Positions 10,995-20,987 of a stretch of 64,000 nucleotides of DNA are shown here, in pieces. Location: positions 3,870,571 to 3,934,570 of the forward strand of contig CAIIXF020000011.1 in assembly GCA_903813345.2 (NCBI GenBank). The letters are read 5' to 3'. The stretch's first letter is position 1, and each line of letters opens with the position of its first letter. Made by a program: the position numbers and the translations under genes. Origin of the DNA: Owenia fusiformis. Lineage: Eukaryota; Annelida; Polychaeta; Sabellida; Oweniidae. The notes below the pieces were generated by a model. The model saw only the letters and a program-made list of their open reading frames with translations, was not told where the DNA came from and searched no databases.

Positions 10995-13718
10995 TTACGC
11001 AACAATGTACGTGTTTGAAAAGAGTGTTACTAACGCTAACATTGAAAGACTAACAAGATGCTTAGAGATATGTACAGATCCCCTTGAAGGTTTCGAAGTT
11101 GTAGTTGGAGAAGGAGGCATTGAAGCAGTCGTGTGGCTAATGACTTTTGGTAAGCCGTGACAAATAGGCAAAGATGATTTTGGAGGTTTCCACATTGCAG
11201 ATGTAGTAACACTTACGATGTGGTTACTTGTACCCTTATCATTACATGATATATAGAACTGAATATTTGCGTTATTACACATTATTGCAAGGTACTTGGC
11301 GTTACAGTTGCATTGCATAGGATAATCTTGAAGTTGTATGTTTTCTACGCTTGGATGGGAAAAATCAATTGCGTGTCTGTCAAAATATGAAATATGTGTC
11401 CTATCATTGAACAATAATGTCCCAAAGTGCGATTTTCCTGAAAATGCCATATTTTTGATAGAGATATCAACCATGTTTATAAATTCGATGCTATGAGCGT
11501 TCGCGATGCCTTTGAACGCATATGGGAGTAGTGTCAAATTGGATATTTGATCACTGAACACGATTGCTTTAACATTTTCAGAATTCATAAAAGATTCAGA
11601 TTGGATTGAATTTAGATGATTCCCCTGAAAGAAAATCCCTTGCCTTACTTCTGCAATATTTGCAAAAACGTTTGTACTAATTTGGTTCCAGTTTGTATTT
11701 TCTTTGAATATGAGCTTGTCTGTGGTCAGTTCACTAAAAGCAAACGGTTCAAACCCTGCCATGTGATTCCTTTGAATAATGATTTCTTTCATATTAGATC
11801 TTTGGAAAGAATCCCGAGGAAAGGAACCATCAATTAAAGAGTATTCTATTGTAATGTTGGAGGGAGATTTTGAGTTACCGTTGAAGTCAATTCCACCAAA
11901 AGCATTGGTTCTTATCCCTTTAATTCTACAATAGGATATTACCAAACTGTTAATGCCATCAATCCTACTGAAAGCATTGTTTTCAATTTGTTCAATCGTA
12001 CTATTAAATATCACCAATGAGCCTACACTATTTATCCCGCTGAAAGCATTGGATTGTAAGGTTATACTCGAGGATTGACTGCTAAACTCGATCGTTTTGA
12101 TATTTTGGGAATTATGAAAAGAATTCGACTGAATTGAATTAAAATCATTATTGTTGAAATAGATTCCAAGCTTAACTTCTTTAATGTTGGCAAAAGCATT
12201 TGTATTGATTTGGTTCCAGTTAGTATTTTCTTTGAATATGAGTTTGTCCGTGGTCAGTCCATTAAATGCAAACGGTTCAAACCCTGCCATGTGATTCCTT
12301 TGAATAATGATTTCTTTCATATTAGATCCTTTGAAAGAATCCCTAGGAAAGGAACCATCAATTAAAGAGTATTCTATTGTAATGTTGGAGGGAGATTTTG
12401 AGTTACCGTTGAAGTCAATTCCAGCAAAAGCATTGGTTCTTATCCCTTTAATTGTACAATTTGATATTACCAAACTGTTAATGCCATCAATCCCACTGAA
12501 AGCATTGTTTTCAATTTGTTCAATCGTACTATTAAATATCACCAATGAGCCTACACTATTTATACCGCTGAAAGCATTAGATTGTAAGGTTATACTCGAG
12601 GATTGACCGCTAAACTCGATTATCTTGATATCCTTGGAATTTTGAAAAGAATTGGACTGAATTGCTGTTATGTCATTGTCATGGAAATAAATTCCTTGCT
12701 TTACTTCTTCAATGTTAGCAAAAGAGTCTTGACCGATTTGGTTCAAGTTTGTATTTTCTTTGAATATCAGTTTTTCTGTGGCCAGTCCTCGAAAAGCAAA
12801 GGCTTTAAACCCTGTTAAGTGATTCATCTGAAAAATAATTTCCTTCATATTAGATCCTTGGAAAGAATCCTGAGAAAAGGAGCTATGGATTAGGGAATAC
12901 ATAATTGTAATGTTGGTAGGAGAATCTGAGTTACCACTGAACGTGATTCCCCCAAATGCCTTTCTGGACACGTGTCCGATCGTGCAATTGGCTACCACCA
13001 AACTCTCAAGGCCATTGATTCCGCCGAATGTGTCACTTACTACCATTGGTATGGTTGAGTTAAGAATTGTGATAAATCTTGATTGTATAATGGCGTGAAA
13101 TGCGTTTCTTGCCAAGCGAAGCTCTTTTATACTATCAAATACAATATCATAAACGCCACCAAACATAAATGCATCAGTCTGCACGGTCATACTGTCAGTC
13201 GCCCCTAAGAATACCCTCAGTCCCTGGCTATCCTGAAATGCACCGAGTTCGATTGATTCAATGGGGTTCGATTTCAAATTAACAGAGCATTCATTCCAAG
13301 AGAGGCCACGTGATTCCCGACACTCGCCATATAAATCATTTGGGAAACTCATGCCATTAAATGTATTGTACAAAATGGTGTGGAGCTGGTTATCAGAGAG
13401 ATTAAGACTCATGATATGGAATAGCCCAAAGAACGCTTTCATTGAAATTGACATCACATTTGAGCTGTTAAGCAAAATAACTTCAACCATAGGAGCCCTG
13501 ATAAAAGCCAGTTCAGGAACATTATTGATATCATTTCCACTCAGATCAATTGTGGAGTATGAACTATTAAACAGTCTCGATGGTACCACATTACAATGTC
13601 TCGACCTGCAATCTATCATTGAGTTGGTAATGACACAGGATGCTGTACAGTCATAGGTCTCATGATGCTGGGAGAAATAAACGCCAATCCCTATTGAAGC
13701 CGCTAACACAACTACCAC
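10995..13718 (-). CDS. LRR membrane receptor: main exon encoding the whole ectodomain
   Basis: Uninterrupted 907-codon exon. It has no ATG at its start: the first codon is GTG directly after a splice acceptor (ttttatttccag, AG at 13720-13719), so the start must lie upstream, in phase 0. Order: VVVVLAASIGIGVYF completes a membrane segment; an LRRNT-like Cys cluster follows (exon residues 24, 28, 37, 42); then many irregular LRRs of the 'xxAFxGixxxxxLxixNxxi' kind; an LRRCT-like cluster (CNC…MC…SC…C) near residues 830-880; a Thr/Ser/Pro stalk; and a hydrophobic tail ending NTYIVA. The middle holds three copies of a 176-residue (528-bp) unit; copies 2 and 3 are nearly identical. The N-terminal membrane segment predicts a type II receptor with the LRRs outside. 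Family: LRR surface proteins, often immune or adhesive; ligand unknown. Confidence 0.88.
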   Translation of the reverse strand: MVVVLAASIGIGVYFSQHHETYDCTASCVITNSMIDCRSRHCNVVPSRLFNSSYSTIDLSGNDINNVPELAFIRAPMVEVILLNSSNVMSISMKAFFGLFHIMSLNLSDNQLHTILYNTFNGMSFPNDLYGECRESRGLSWNECSVNLKSNPIESIELGAFQDSQGLRVFLGATDSMTVQTDAFMFGGVYDIVFDSIKELRLARNAFHAIIQSRFITILNSTIPMVVSDTFGGINGLESLVVANCTIGHVSRKAFGGITFSGNSDSPTNITIMYSLIHSSFSQDSFQGSNMKEIIFQMNHLTGFKAFAFRGLATEKLIFKENTNLNQIGQDSFANIEEVKQGIYFHDNDITAIQSNSFQNSKDIKIIEFSGQSSSITLQSNAFSGINSVGSLVIFNSTIEQIENNAFSGIDGINSLVISNCTIKGIRTNAFAGIDFNGNSKSPSNITIEYSLIDGSFPRDSFKGSNMKEIIIQRNHMAGFEPFAFNGLTTDKLIFKENTNWNQINTNAFANIKEVKLGIYFNNNDFNSIQSNSFHNSQNIKTIEFSSQSSSITLQSNAFSGINSVGSLVIFNSTIEQIENNAFSRIDGINSLVISYCRIKGIRTNAFGGIDFNGNSKSPSNITIEYSLIDGSFPRDSFQRSNMKEIIIQRNHMAGFEPFAFSELTTDKLIFKENTNWNQISTNVFANIAEVRQGIFFQGNHLNSIQSESFMNSENVKAIVFSDQISNLTLLPYAFKGIANAHSIEFINMVDISIKNMAFSGKSHFGTLLFNDRTHISYFDRHAIDFSHPSVENIQLQDYPMQCNCNAKYLAIMCNNANIQFYISCNDKGTSNHIVSVTTSAMWKPPKSSLPICHGLPKVISHTTASMPPSPTTTSKPSRGSVHISKHLVSLSMLALVTLFSNTYIVA

Positions 13719-14365
13719 CTGGAAATAAAAGCATTCCTATTTATTTGAGTGTATTTACTGGGGATCTACTGTTGTATTGTATGGTACATCTTCATTGCCC
13801 ATAATGAACCCGGGATAATGAAATGGAGATACAAGTCATATGTACAGTTATGTGAAATAGAAGTACAAATTATGACAAAGTTATATACATGTTAGACATA
13901 TAAAAAACTATTCAACGAGCAAAATGCTCGTAAGGTTGAGTCAGGCACTGTAAGTGTCTCAAACACAGTCACTGTATGTTAGACCGCGCTTTACATTGTT
14001 TGAAAATAATTTGTGCTTTCTCTTTTAAGAGAACAATTGTAGTTGGATTTGGCACAACATTTACCCACCATCTATTGATATATTTGGATCCAATGTAATA
14101 CAATCGTTTTTTCTATAATCTGCAAGACTGCTGTACATGATTGATTGAATAGACGATCTATAAAGGAGTGGTATCGACATGGAGAACTTTTTGAACACAC
14201 GTTTCTCTAAAACCAGTCATAAAAATCTAAAAGTTTAACATATCGTCAATTTAATGGCCATCTTTTGAATGGTATCAATATAATTTGAAAAAAACATATA
14301 TACTTTCATCTATATTGTTTTAGAAAACACATCAAACACTTGTTTTGTTCTTTGTATCATGTTTC

Positions 14366-14672
14366 CAGAGTGAAATGAAACATCTTTCCGAACCTCATTG
14401 GAACAAAACGACATAAACACAACATGTTTATTTCTCTCAATATTGTAATTGTACAAAATAAATTTTGGTTGATTTTAAAAAAGTATCTTGTTAATGAAAT
14501 AAAAGGTTTATATTGATTTGTATCTATTTTGGGGGGATTTTGTTTTAATTTTTTGAATACTTTTTTAAAATCAACCAAAAAATTCCGTTGTATTGAGAGG
14601 TCTAAAAACATGTTGTATATGATATTTTGTTCCGACAAGGTTCGGAAAGACATTTTATTTCATTCTCGAGAA
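14366..14672. repeat. Foldback repeat in the LRR intron
   Basis: Arms around 'gagtgaaatgaaacatcttt' and '…gacattttatttcattctcg' pair across a centre near 14520. Each arm contains 'ttggttgattttaaaa' or its complement. Both short minus-strand frames here are arm translations. Confidence 0.7.
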
Positions 14673-15459
14673 TTGGTAGAAAGGAGCAAAAACAATTGAG
14701 AAACTTTTATATGGTTGAAATAGAAAAACAAGATTATCTTTTTAATGTGGGTTTTCTTTTGAAAAAACAGAAGAGAAAAACTTCCTCTTAGTCCATGGTA
14801 TGGAATCTCTAGGACGTCTAATAAAGGAGCTGGTAGCACACTATAGCGCAGCGATATTTGACCTAACATTAGCATACCTACATATGTCCCCTAATAATTT
14901 TTATTATAATCGTTTAATATACTTCCGGCTTTAAGGCTGAATTATGCCTGCCATTAACAGAGGTAAAAACATTTCCAAAAAATAAACTTCCAAACTTTCA
15001 CAATTTGGAGTACACAATGCAATAGCAAATAATAAAATATGATTTTAAGTATATGATTTAGGTTTCTATTGCTCTTCCTTGACTAATTGCGACTACAGCT
15101 AAAATTATATTTTTCGTAGTTAGATATAGCTCAGTTGCTTATGAAACAACCATCAAGACTTGGTCGAATTCATGAATAATTGAGAAAAATTGTTATCATT
15201 ATCTTCCTAAAATTTGATTATATCCTTCGGTAAGGTCAAAGAAGAAACAACCATCAGAAAACTTGATGATAGCCACAACTAACGTCGAGGAAGAATTTTA
15301 AGGCGTTCGACTGCATATGACTCTAATTGATTATTAGACACGCCCTTGGAATATATGAACATGCAAATACCTCTGTAACATCGAATTAGATATGAATCTT
15401 ACCTATTTGTTGTTGTATTATGTTTTATAAAACATCGATAATAATTTGTTGTTAGACCT

Positions 15460-15755
15460 TTTTACTTGACCTTTTTGGGCCCTGTTTTTTCAATTCTTGG
15501 CCGCAATCTTCGAAAAACTGGCCCCAAATGTTCAAAATTTGGGTTCTAGGGCCCTAAAAGGTTTTCCGCGTGGCCATAGGATGGGCCCAGCAAAAAATGT
15601 TGGGCCAAAAATATTGTAGGGCCTTTTTAATGTGCCATTTGGGCATTACACTTTTGAATGTTAGGCCAATTTTTCAAAAATGCGCCATAGAATTTCAAAT
15701 TTTTGCTCCAAATTTTGGTTTTTTCCTTTTTTTTGGGGGGGGGGCATGGTACTAG
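15460..15755. repeat. GGCCC/AAAATTTGGG-rich degenerate repeat
   Basis: Runs of 'gggccctaaaa', 'ttgggccaaaaa' and 'ttaggccaattt', ending in a G homopolymer. The same texture occurs at 35750-36265 and 49914-50096, so it is a dispersed element. Confidence 0.6.
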
Positions 15756-15769
15756 TAGCCTATGCCTAC

Positions 15770-16108
15770 CGTTGTGACTATTAAAACAGCAGCGCATTTC
15801 CTGTTGCGCATTTCTGACTTCCTGGTTACTCCACATCTGTTTGACGCACGGGATCTTCCCTCAGGGTATCGGGGGATAACATCAGGCCTAGTAGATGATC
15901 TTTCTCCATCGCTTTGTTCATTTAGAAATTGACGTTCCCTCGGGGTATCTCCATGATTTCGCATACAACTGGTTTCCGGAAGCAAGCAAGATCTTTCTGT
16001 ATTACTTTGTCCATTTAAACACTGGCGTTCACTCGGTATATCTCCTTGATTTCGAATAGCATCGAATCTCGGATACAAATCCCTATAAGCAGGTGGTGGG
16101 TCGTCCAT
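15770..16108 (-). CDS. LRR receptor first exon A (cytoplasmic tail and start of TM)
   Basis: 113 codons from ATG at 16108 to donor ACG|GTAGGC, phase 0. Joined to the exon at 13718 it gives a 1,020-residue protein whose junction completes one clean membrane segment: CAAVLIVTT + VVVVLAASIGIGVYF (about residues 105-128). This joint is the best evidence for the model. The tail is hydrophilic. It starts MDDPPPAYRDLYP, which offers a PPxY-type WW-binding motif and a YxxL motif. It then carries two copies of a roughly 32-residue unit, [NH]xGDxPxERQxLNxQSxxERS. Arg/Lys residues (TRKSEMRNRK) precede the membrane segment, consistent with the N terminus inside. A 58% GC-like, Pro/Arg-rich tail of this kind is not one I can match to a named family. 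Confidence 0.75.
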
Positions 16109-16162
16109 TGCTGGTTTAGTTCTTTTTGTTGTGTGTCGTAGTATCGCAGAATGGAAAACCCA

Positions 16163-16169
16163 TATTATA
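16163..16169 (-). promoter_or_regulatory. TATA-like box of first exon A
   Basis: TATAATA on the minus strand, about 55-60 bases before the ATG at 16108. The surrounding block (accggt…tataatatggg…cattctgc…cgacacacaac) is conserved before first exon B, at nearly the same distance from its ATG. Confidence 0.6.
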
Positions 16170-16223
16170 CATGTACCGGTTTAAACTAGATCCGCAGTCT
16201 GGCGCTTTATCAATATGTTTTAG

Positions 16224-16387
16224 TTCTCCGAAGTCAAATGTCATTAAAAGCGTCTTATTAATGTCAATTTGTTCAAGGCTAGTGTTACAGCAATTTGCAA
16301 TATGTTCATGAGTTCTCCGAAGTCTGGTGAAAGCGTTTTGAATATATTTATGTTAATTTGTTCTCCGAAGTCTGTTAGTTCTGTGAA
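16224..16387. promoter_or_regulatory. Four TTCNNNGAA (STAT/GAS-like) sites upstream of exon A
   Basis: TTCTCCGAA at 16224-16232, 16313-16321 and 16361-16369, and TTCTGTGAA at 16379-16387. All sit in the wider motif (a/t)gttctccgaagtc. The consensus TTCN3GAA is that of STAT-family GAS elements. One random match is expected in about 4 kb, so four in 164 bases is a strong cluster. The sites begin about 55 bases upstream of the TATA-like box. Confidence 0.55.
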
Positions 16388-16399
16388 GTCTGTCAATTA

Positions 16400-18990
16400 G
16401 GTCTCCACATGAAACACGTTTACAAAAAAAAACGTATAGGCCTATAGTTATAATCGTTAATCAAATATGGCCTATACGAGTTGCATTCGATCAACCTCGC
16501 TCTTCAAAAGAGAGTTTTGTCTTCGTCCATAACATTTAGTTATTTTTTCTCTCCAAAATTGGATGTGCATCTGGGGTATTCTTTTTATAATTATTATTAT
16601 CACAGTGATTATAAATGTATTGGTATTCTTGTAAAAATTGACCCACTTCTAAGAATTATTTCAGTTAAGGAAGTTACGGAGATTTTCCCGGTAGAAACGG
16701 TCAAAACGCGGAAAGTTCCATATAGCCAATAGGGAGTTTAAGCTCTGCAATGTTTTTCACAACTTAAACGTGAAAGGAATAAGTGTTGCATTTGTATGGG
16801 CGATTGGTCATACGTATATATAAACGTTTTTGCTATCAATTTTTGACAAATTGAAACTCAGAGATTGAATTGAACATGTTCTGAAATATAGAGAATAGAG
16901 TCATGGTACATAACATTTACATTTAGTTTTTCTTGTTTCAGGCTTTGAAAATAAGAGTTCAAACAGACATGGGGTTTAACACGTAAACCTATTGTTATGA
17001 CCCAATTATCTATCTATCTATCTATGTATATTATATTTTATCTTATATGTAATTATTTATGCTGAATGGATTGTATACAAACATGACAAACGATGATTTC
17101 TTATTACTGTATGATTATGTCTCGATTCTTGTATTACCAGAATTCAACGTCCAAGTTTAAATTCTCTATGTTTATAAACAATCGGATGTTATTGTTATGA
17201 AATAGGTCTAAATCAGCATTTGTGAGGTTTACTTAACCAAGGTCAAAGTCCGTTGGTTCGTTTCTGATACGATCTGATGAGATTTGCAATTTGAACACTA
17301 GTTAAAACGAAGTTTGAGTTCGGCTCCTCAGATCGGGACAGGACGACAACGGAATCACTTCGCAACACTTCAAAGAGCAGTTGAGTAGACTTTTGATCAC
17401 GAATCTGACTTTTGGACTAGTAAACTTTTCTCAAACTAGCTAAAATTCACTTCAAATCTAATCAAATCACTTCAAAACTAGCTAAAATTCACTTCAAATC
17501 AATAATAATTTGGTTTTGGACTTGTAAACTTTTCTAAAACTAGCTGATATACTTGGACTTAGAGAGAATTTACTTCACTTTAATAATGTTTTGATTTTGA
17601 ACTTGTAAAACGTTCATAAACAGTCAGAAATTCTTGGACTTTGGAATATTTTTATCAATAAATTACATTAATATTTGACTTCTAGACGTAGAGTATTCAC
17701 AGCAATCAATATAATAATCTAAACAGAACTGAGTTAGTTAATTTAGAGTAAATGACTTCATCACCGGAACTTTACAGAATAAAGTAAAGTAGACAACAAA
17801 TAAAAGACACAAATAATCAAGTCATTTCACTACATGATGAAAAAGACTGGTCCTTAACTTTTTTTGAGGAGTATATATTGACTGAACCGTCCTTCAACCA
17901 GTACTGAACTGCTTTTTTCATTTTGTATACCTACATATCTCTGAGACGTTTTAGAAATCATGTGTAAACTCAATCATATTTCGTAAGAAGTCTTGAAAAT
18001 GGTAAATAAACATAATTTTTCCAAAACGTTTAAGCCAAGACGTCTACGGTCTTGGAGTGTCACGTGTAGTGCAAATAGGGCTATTGTGACATACACCGTA
18101 CTGTTTTAAGACAGATAGATGATAGACGGTCTATATATATTTTGCAGACTTGTTGTAGCCTAGATCTACTGTTACTCAGTAAACTTTTTAAAAATATTTG
18201 GTTCATCCGTTCCTGAGAAAATACTTATGAAAAAGCTTATGAAAGGCACGTGGCCTTGAATTCAATGCCTTTAACCGGCAAATGAGGTATATCGCGAACG
18301 GCACTGACCTGTTCAAACAATTCATGTATCTAAAATACCCGGTAGCCGACAAGTAAAATTATTGGTTTCATTAATCGAGGTTTTAAAAAGTTAAGAAATC
18401 TTTTTTATTTTTAACATTTTGGCGAATGTAAACAATGTGCAGTTACTTCGCTTGAGTGACCACTATCATACTATAGCGAGAAAATAAGTCTTTGAGAAAA
18501 TTTAGCAGAATATTTAGATTCAAGAGTACAGATTGATATAAGGGCATGGTTACATTGGGCTGATACAGTATAAAAGCGATTGTGGGTTGACTTGACATTA
18601 GACATAACACCAACATTCAGGTGATATTGAATTTAGTTAATATCAGTGCTGATATAAGTGAGATTGTAATGATATACAATCTCACTTAGGTAGGAGTCAA
18701 ATAAAAAGGTCTCAATATAAAGGATTATGTAAGGTTGAATTTAGAATTGAAATTTGGGTGATATTGTGCTAATATTGCAAAACAAGGCTAATATTGGAGT
18801 CAATTGCAATAATATTTGGCTAATGTAGGGTTGATCCTTAATTGATATTGAGTGGGGGGGGGTGCATTCATACTTTACCCATTTTCAAAAATGTTACCAT
18901 TTGTAACATGCACTTTAAGACTACATGTAGGCCTAGTATGATACAAATCCCACTGTTTTATTCTTCGATTTTTAAGTCAAATTACGATAT
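16400..18990. other. Region between first exons A and B; no gene seen
   Basis: AT-rich. It includes a direct repeat near 17420-17500 ('caaactagctaaaattcact' type) and tga-rich 'gatattg' runs at 18600-18850. I found no second LRR exon here, so first exon B has no private ectodomain exon within reach. Confidence 0.5.
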
Positions 18991-18996
18991 GCATAC

Positions 18997-19338
18997 CTTT
19001 ATAATTATTATGACAGACTTCCTGGTTACACTGCTAGTAGCACAGGATCTTTCATCAGCGTCTTTAGTGATAACATTGGGCATAGTAGACGTTCTTCCTT
19101 CATTGCTTTGTTCATTTAGACTTTGGTATTCCCTCGGTATATTTTCTTGACTTAGAATAGCATCTAATCTCGGATACAAATCACGAGGTATAATATTAGC
19201 ACTCGGCCTAGTATATGATCTTTCTTCATGATCGCTTTGTGCAATTAGACGTTGGCGCTCATTCGGTATATCTCCTTGATTTCCATTAGCATTTGTTCTC
19301 GGAAGCAAATTACTATAAGTAGGTGTTGGGTCCTCCAT
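18997..19338 (-). CDS. Paralogous LRR first exon B (alternative or orphan start exon)
   Basis: 114 codons from ATG at 19338 to donor AAG|GTATGC, phase 0, the same phase as exon A. The start MEDPTPTYSNLLPR parallels MDDPPPAYRDLYPR, and two tail units are present (NQGDIPNERQ and SQENIPREYQ), the second preceded by RDLYPRLDAI as in exon A's first unit. It ends TRKSVIIIIK. Spliced to the exon at 13718 it would read SVIIIIK + VVVVLAASIGIGVYF, again a membrane segment, with one Lys inside. The PPxY of exon A is lost (PTPTY) but YxxL is kept (YSNL). The frame has no stop or frameshift. It is either an alternative first exon of the same gene or the remnant of a partial gene duplication. Confidence 0.55.
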
Positions 19339-19393
19339 TTAATTATTTTTGTTGTTGTGTGTCGCTACATGTATATGCAGAATGGGAATCCCA

Positions 19394-19400
19394 TATTATA
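19394..19400 (-). promoter_or_regulatory. TATA-like box of first exon B
   Basis: TATAATA, 56-62 bases before the ATG at 19338, in a block homologous to that of exon A (cggtttaaact…tataatatggga…cattctgc). Confidence 0.55.
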
Positions 19401-19445
19401 CGCACCGGACCGGTTTAAACTAAAAAGCTAAACATGCTTTTTTAG

Positions 19446-19491
19446 TTCTTCGAAGTCAAGAATCTTGAATACATGGATGTAGTTCTCGGAA
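19446..19491. promoter_or_regulatory. Two TTCNNNGAA (STAT/GAS-like) sites upstream of exon B
   Basis: TTCTTCGAA at 19446-19454 and TTCTCGGAA at 19483-19491, both within agttctycgaagtc-like motifs and starting about 46 bases upstream of the TATA-like box. Their position matches that of the four sites before exon A. The three central bases vary while TTC and GAA are kept. Confidence 0.5.
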
Positions 19492-19499
19492 GTCACTTG

Positions 19500-20138
19500 T
19501 TTGCAGCGTTTTGAATGGTAGTCAATAAAAACCTTTAAAGGTTCCAATAAGCATCCCGTATAAAAACAATATGGCGGCTCCAGGCGAATCAACTGGATCA
19601 GTCCATTTTTAAGAAATAAGGGGAGTTCTGTAAAATCCAGTTTATTGAAATTGTCTTTGAGATAAAGAAATCCGTTTATAATGATTTTGAAAACGTTATC
19701 CATGGAGTGATTGCGTTCAAACAGTACATGTACAACAGCCAATATAAATCCTTGTATTAGAACTGCTTTGTTTCATTTGTAGGATATTTCATATGCCAAG
19801 CTGTGTGCTATTACGTTATGGGGAAGTTTAGATGCCAATTTTTCCTTATTATACACAAATAGAAGATCCTGAAACTTCACCCATAAATTTGGAATTGATT
19901 TGTCAAAATAAAAATCACCCTTTTATAAATGTGTGACGATCTATAATATACTTAGCAGTTATGTCCCTATCATTGAACATATGCCTGAGGTCTGTCACCA
20001 ATATAGCCCGAGCTTGCGAGGGTTATATTACGACAGACCGAAGGCATATATTCAATGATACGGACATAACTGTTGTATTACATACTTTTATATCATGGCT
20101 ACGTTATATCAATGACGCCACGTGTCTGTGTGCGAGTG
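19500..20138. other. Intergenic, nothing firm
   Basis: An inverted pair 'tatgtccctatcattgaacatatgcc' / 'ggcatatattcaatgatacggacata' at 19959-20070 makes a small hairpin. The 104-codon minus-strand frame at 19428-19742 overlaps the exon B promoter and shows no domain. Confidence 0.5.
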
Positions 20139-20987
20139 CACCCTATGCAGACAGAGCCTGTGGGAAATATTGGGTGCGGCGCAAATGAGCGGAGGGTGCG
20201 GAGCTAACGGTCATTTTTGAATTTAAAATTGGGATATTTCTGAAACTAAGCCGTTTTGGGACTTCAAATATACCAAGATATGTGTATTTGACACCAAATA
20301 TCAATAAAATTGTGAAAATAGTAGTGCAATTCATTTTATAGCGACGCAGTATGCCTTAAACATTTCCCAGACCTATATATTTTGAGACTATCATTTTAAT
20401 ACTGCGTCCCCAGCATTCATAAAAAATGATGTTCAAGATAGACTACCCATGCAAATTATTTTTGCATCTTGGAAGCCAGGCAGTATCTGTGTGATTTTAT
20501 AAAAATTCGGAAATGTTCTTCAGATATGAGCCCCTCTAAATATTGGGTGCGGAGCTACGTTTATGGAGCTGCTCCGCACCCAATATTTAGAGGGGCTCAT
20601 ATCTGAAGAACATTTCCGAATTTTTATAAAATCACACAGATACTGCCTGGCTTGCAAGATGCAAAAATAATTTGTATAGATAGTGCACCTTGAACACCAT
20701 TTTTTATGAATGCTGGGGACTCAGTATTAAAAGGATAATTTCAAAATATATAGGTCTGGGAAAGGTTTAAGGCACACTGCGTCGCTATAGAATGAATTGC
20801 GCTACTATTTTCACAATTGTATTGATATTTGGTGTCAAATACACATATCTTGGTATATTTGAAGTCCCAAAACGGCTTAGTTTCAGAAATATCCCAAATT
20901 TAAATTCAAAAATAACCGTTAGCTCCGCACCCTCCGCTCATTTGCTCCGCACCCAATATTTCCCACAGGCTCTCACTGCATAGGGTG
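20139..20987. mobile_element. Foldback transposon F1 copy 1 (849 bp), TSD GAGTG
   Basis: Near-perfect palindrome, with arms of about 400 bases meeting near 20560. It begins CACCCTATGCAG and ends CTGCATAGGGTG, flanked by GAGTG at 20134-20138 and 20988-20992. Both arms contain the same 63-codon frame in opposite orientation; this is an arm translation, not a gene. There is no transposase. The CAC…GTG ends and 5-bp duplication fit Transib-type transposition. Confidence 0.9.

Larger units (their letters stand above)
13719..15769 (-). other. Intron between first exon A and the LRR exon
   Basis: Bounded by donor ACG|GTAGGC (15769-15764) and acceptor ttccag (13719-13720). It contains a foldback element at about 14366-14672 and a GGCCC-rich degenerate repeat at 15460-15750 (see separate entries). 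No further exon is recognised. Confidence 0.6.

Noticed and set aside
10995-11100. Simple GPI-anchored LRR protein
   Set aside because: The hydrophobic C terminus would fit, but the protein already has an N-terminal membrane segment with no cleavable signal, so a GPI call is not supported.
11616-13656. Several plus-strand frames of 60-130 codons
   Set aside because: Antisense shadows of the LRR exon; they repeat with the 528-bp unit and have no start or splice logic.
16224-16387. Heat-shock elements as an explanation of the ttctccgaag sites
   Set aside because: HSE half-sites are spaced by two bases in alternating arrays. Here TTC and GAA are always three apart and isolated, as in GAS sites.
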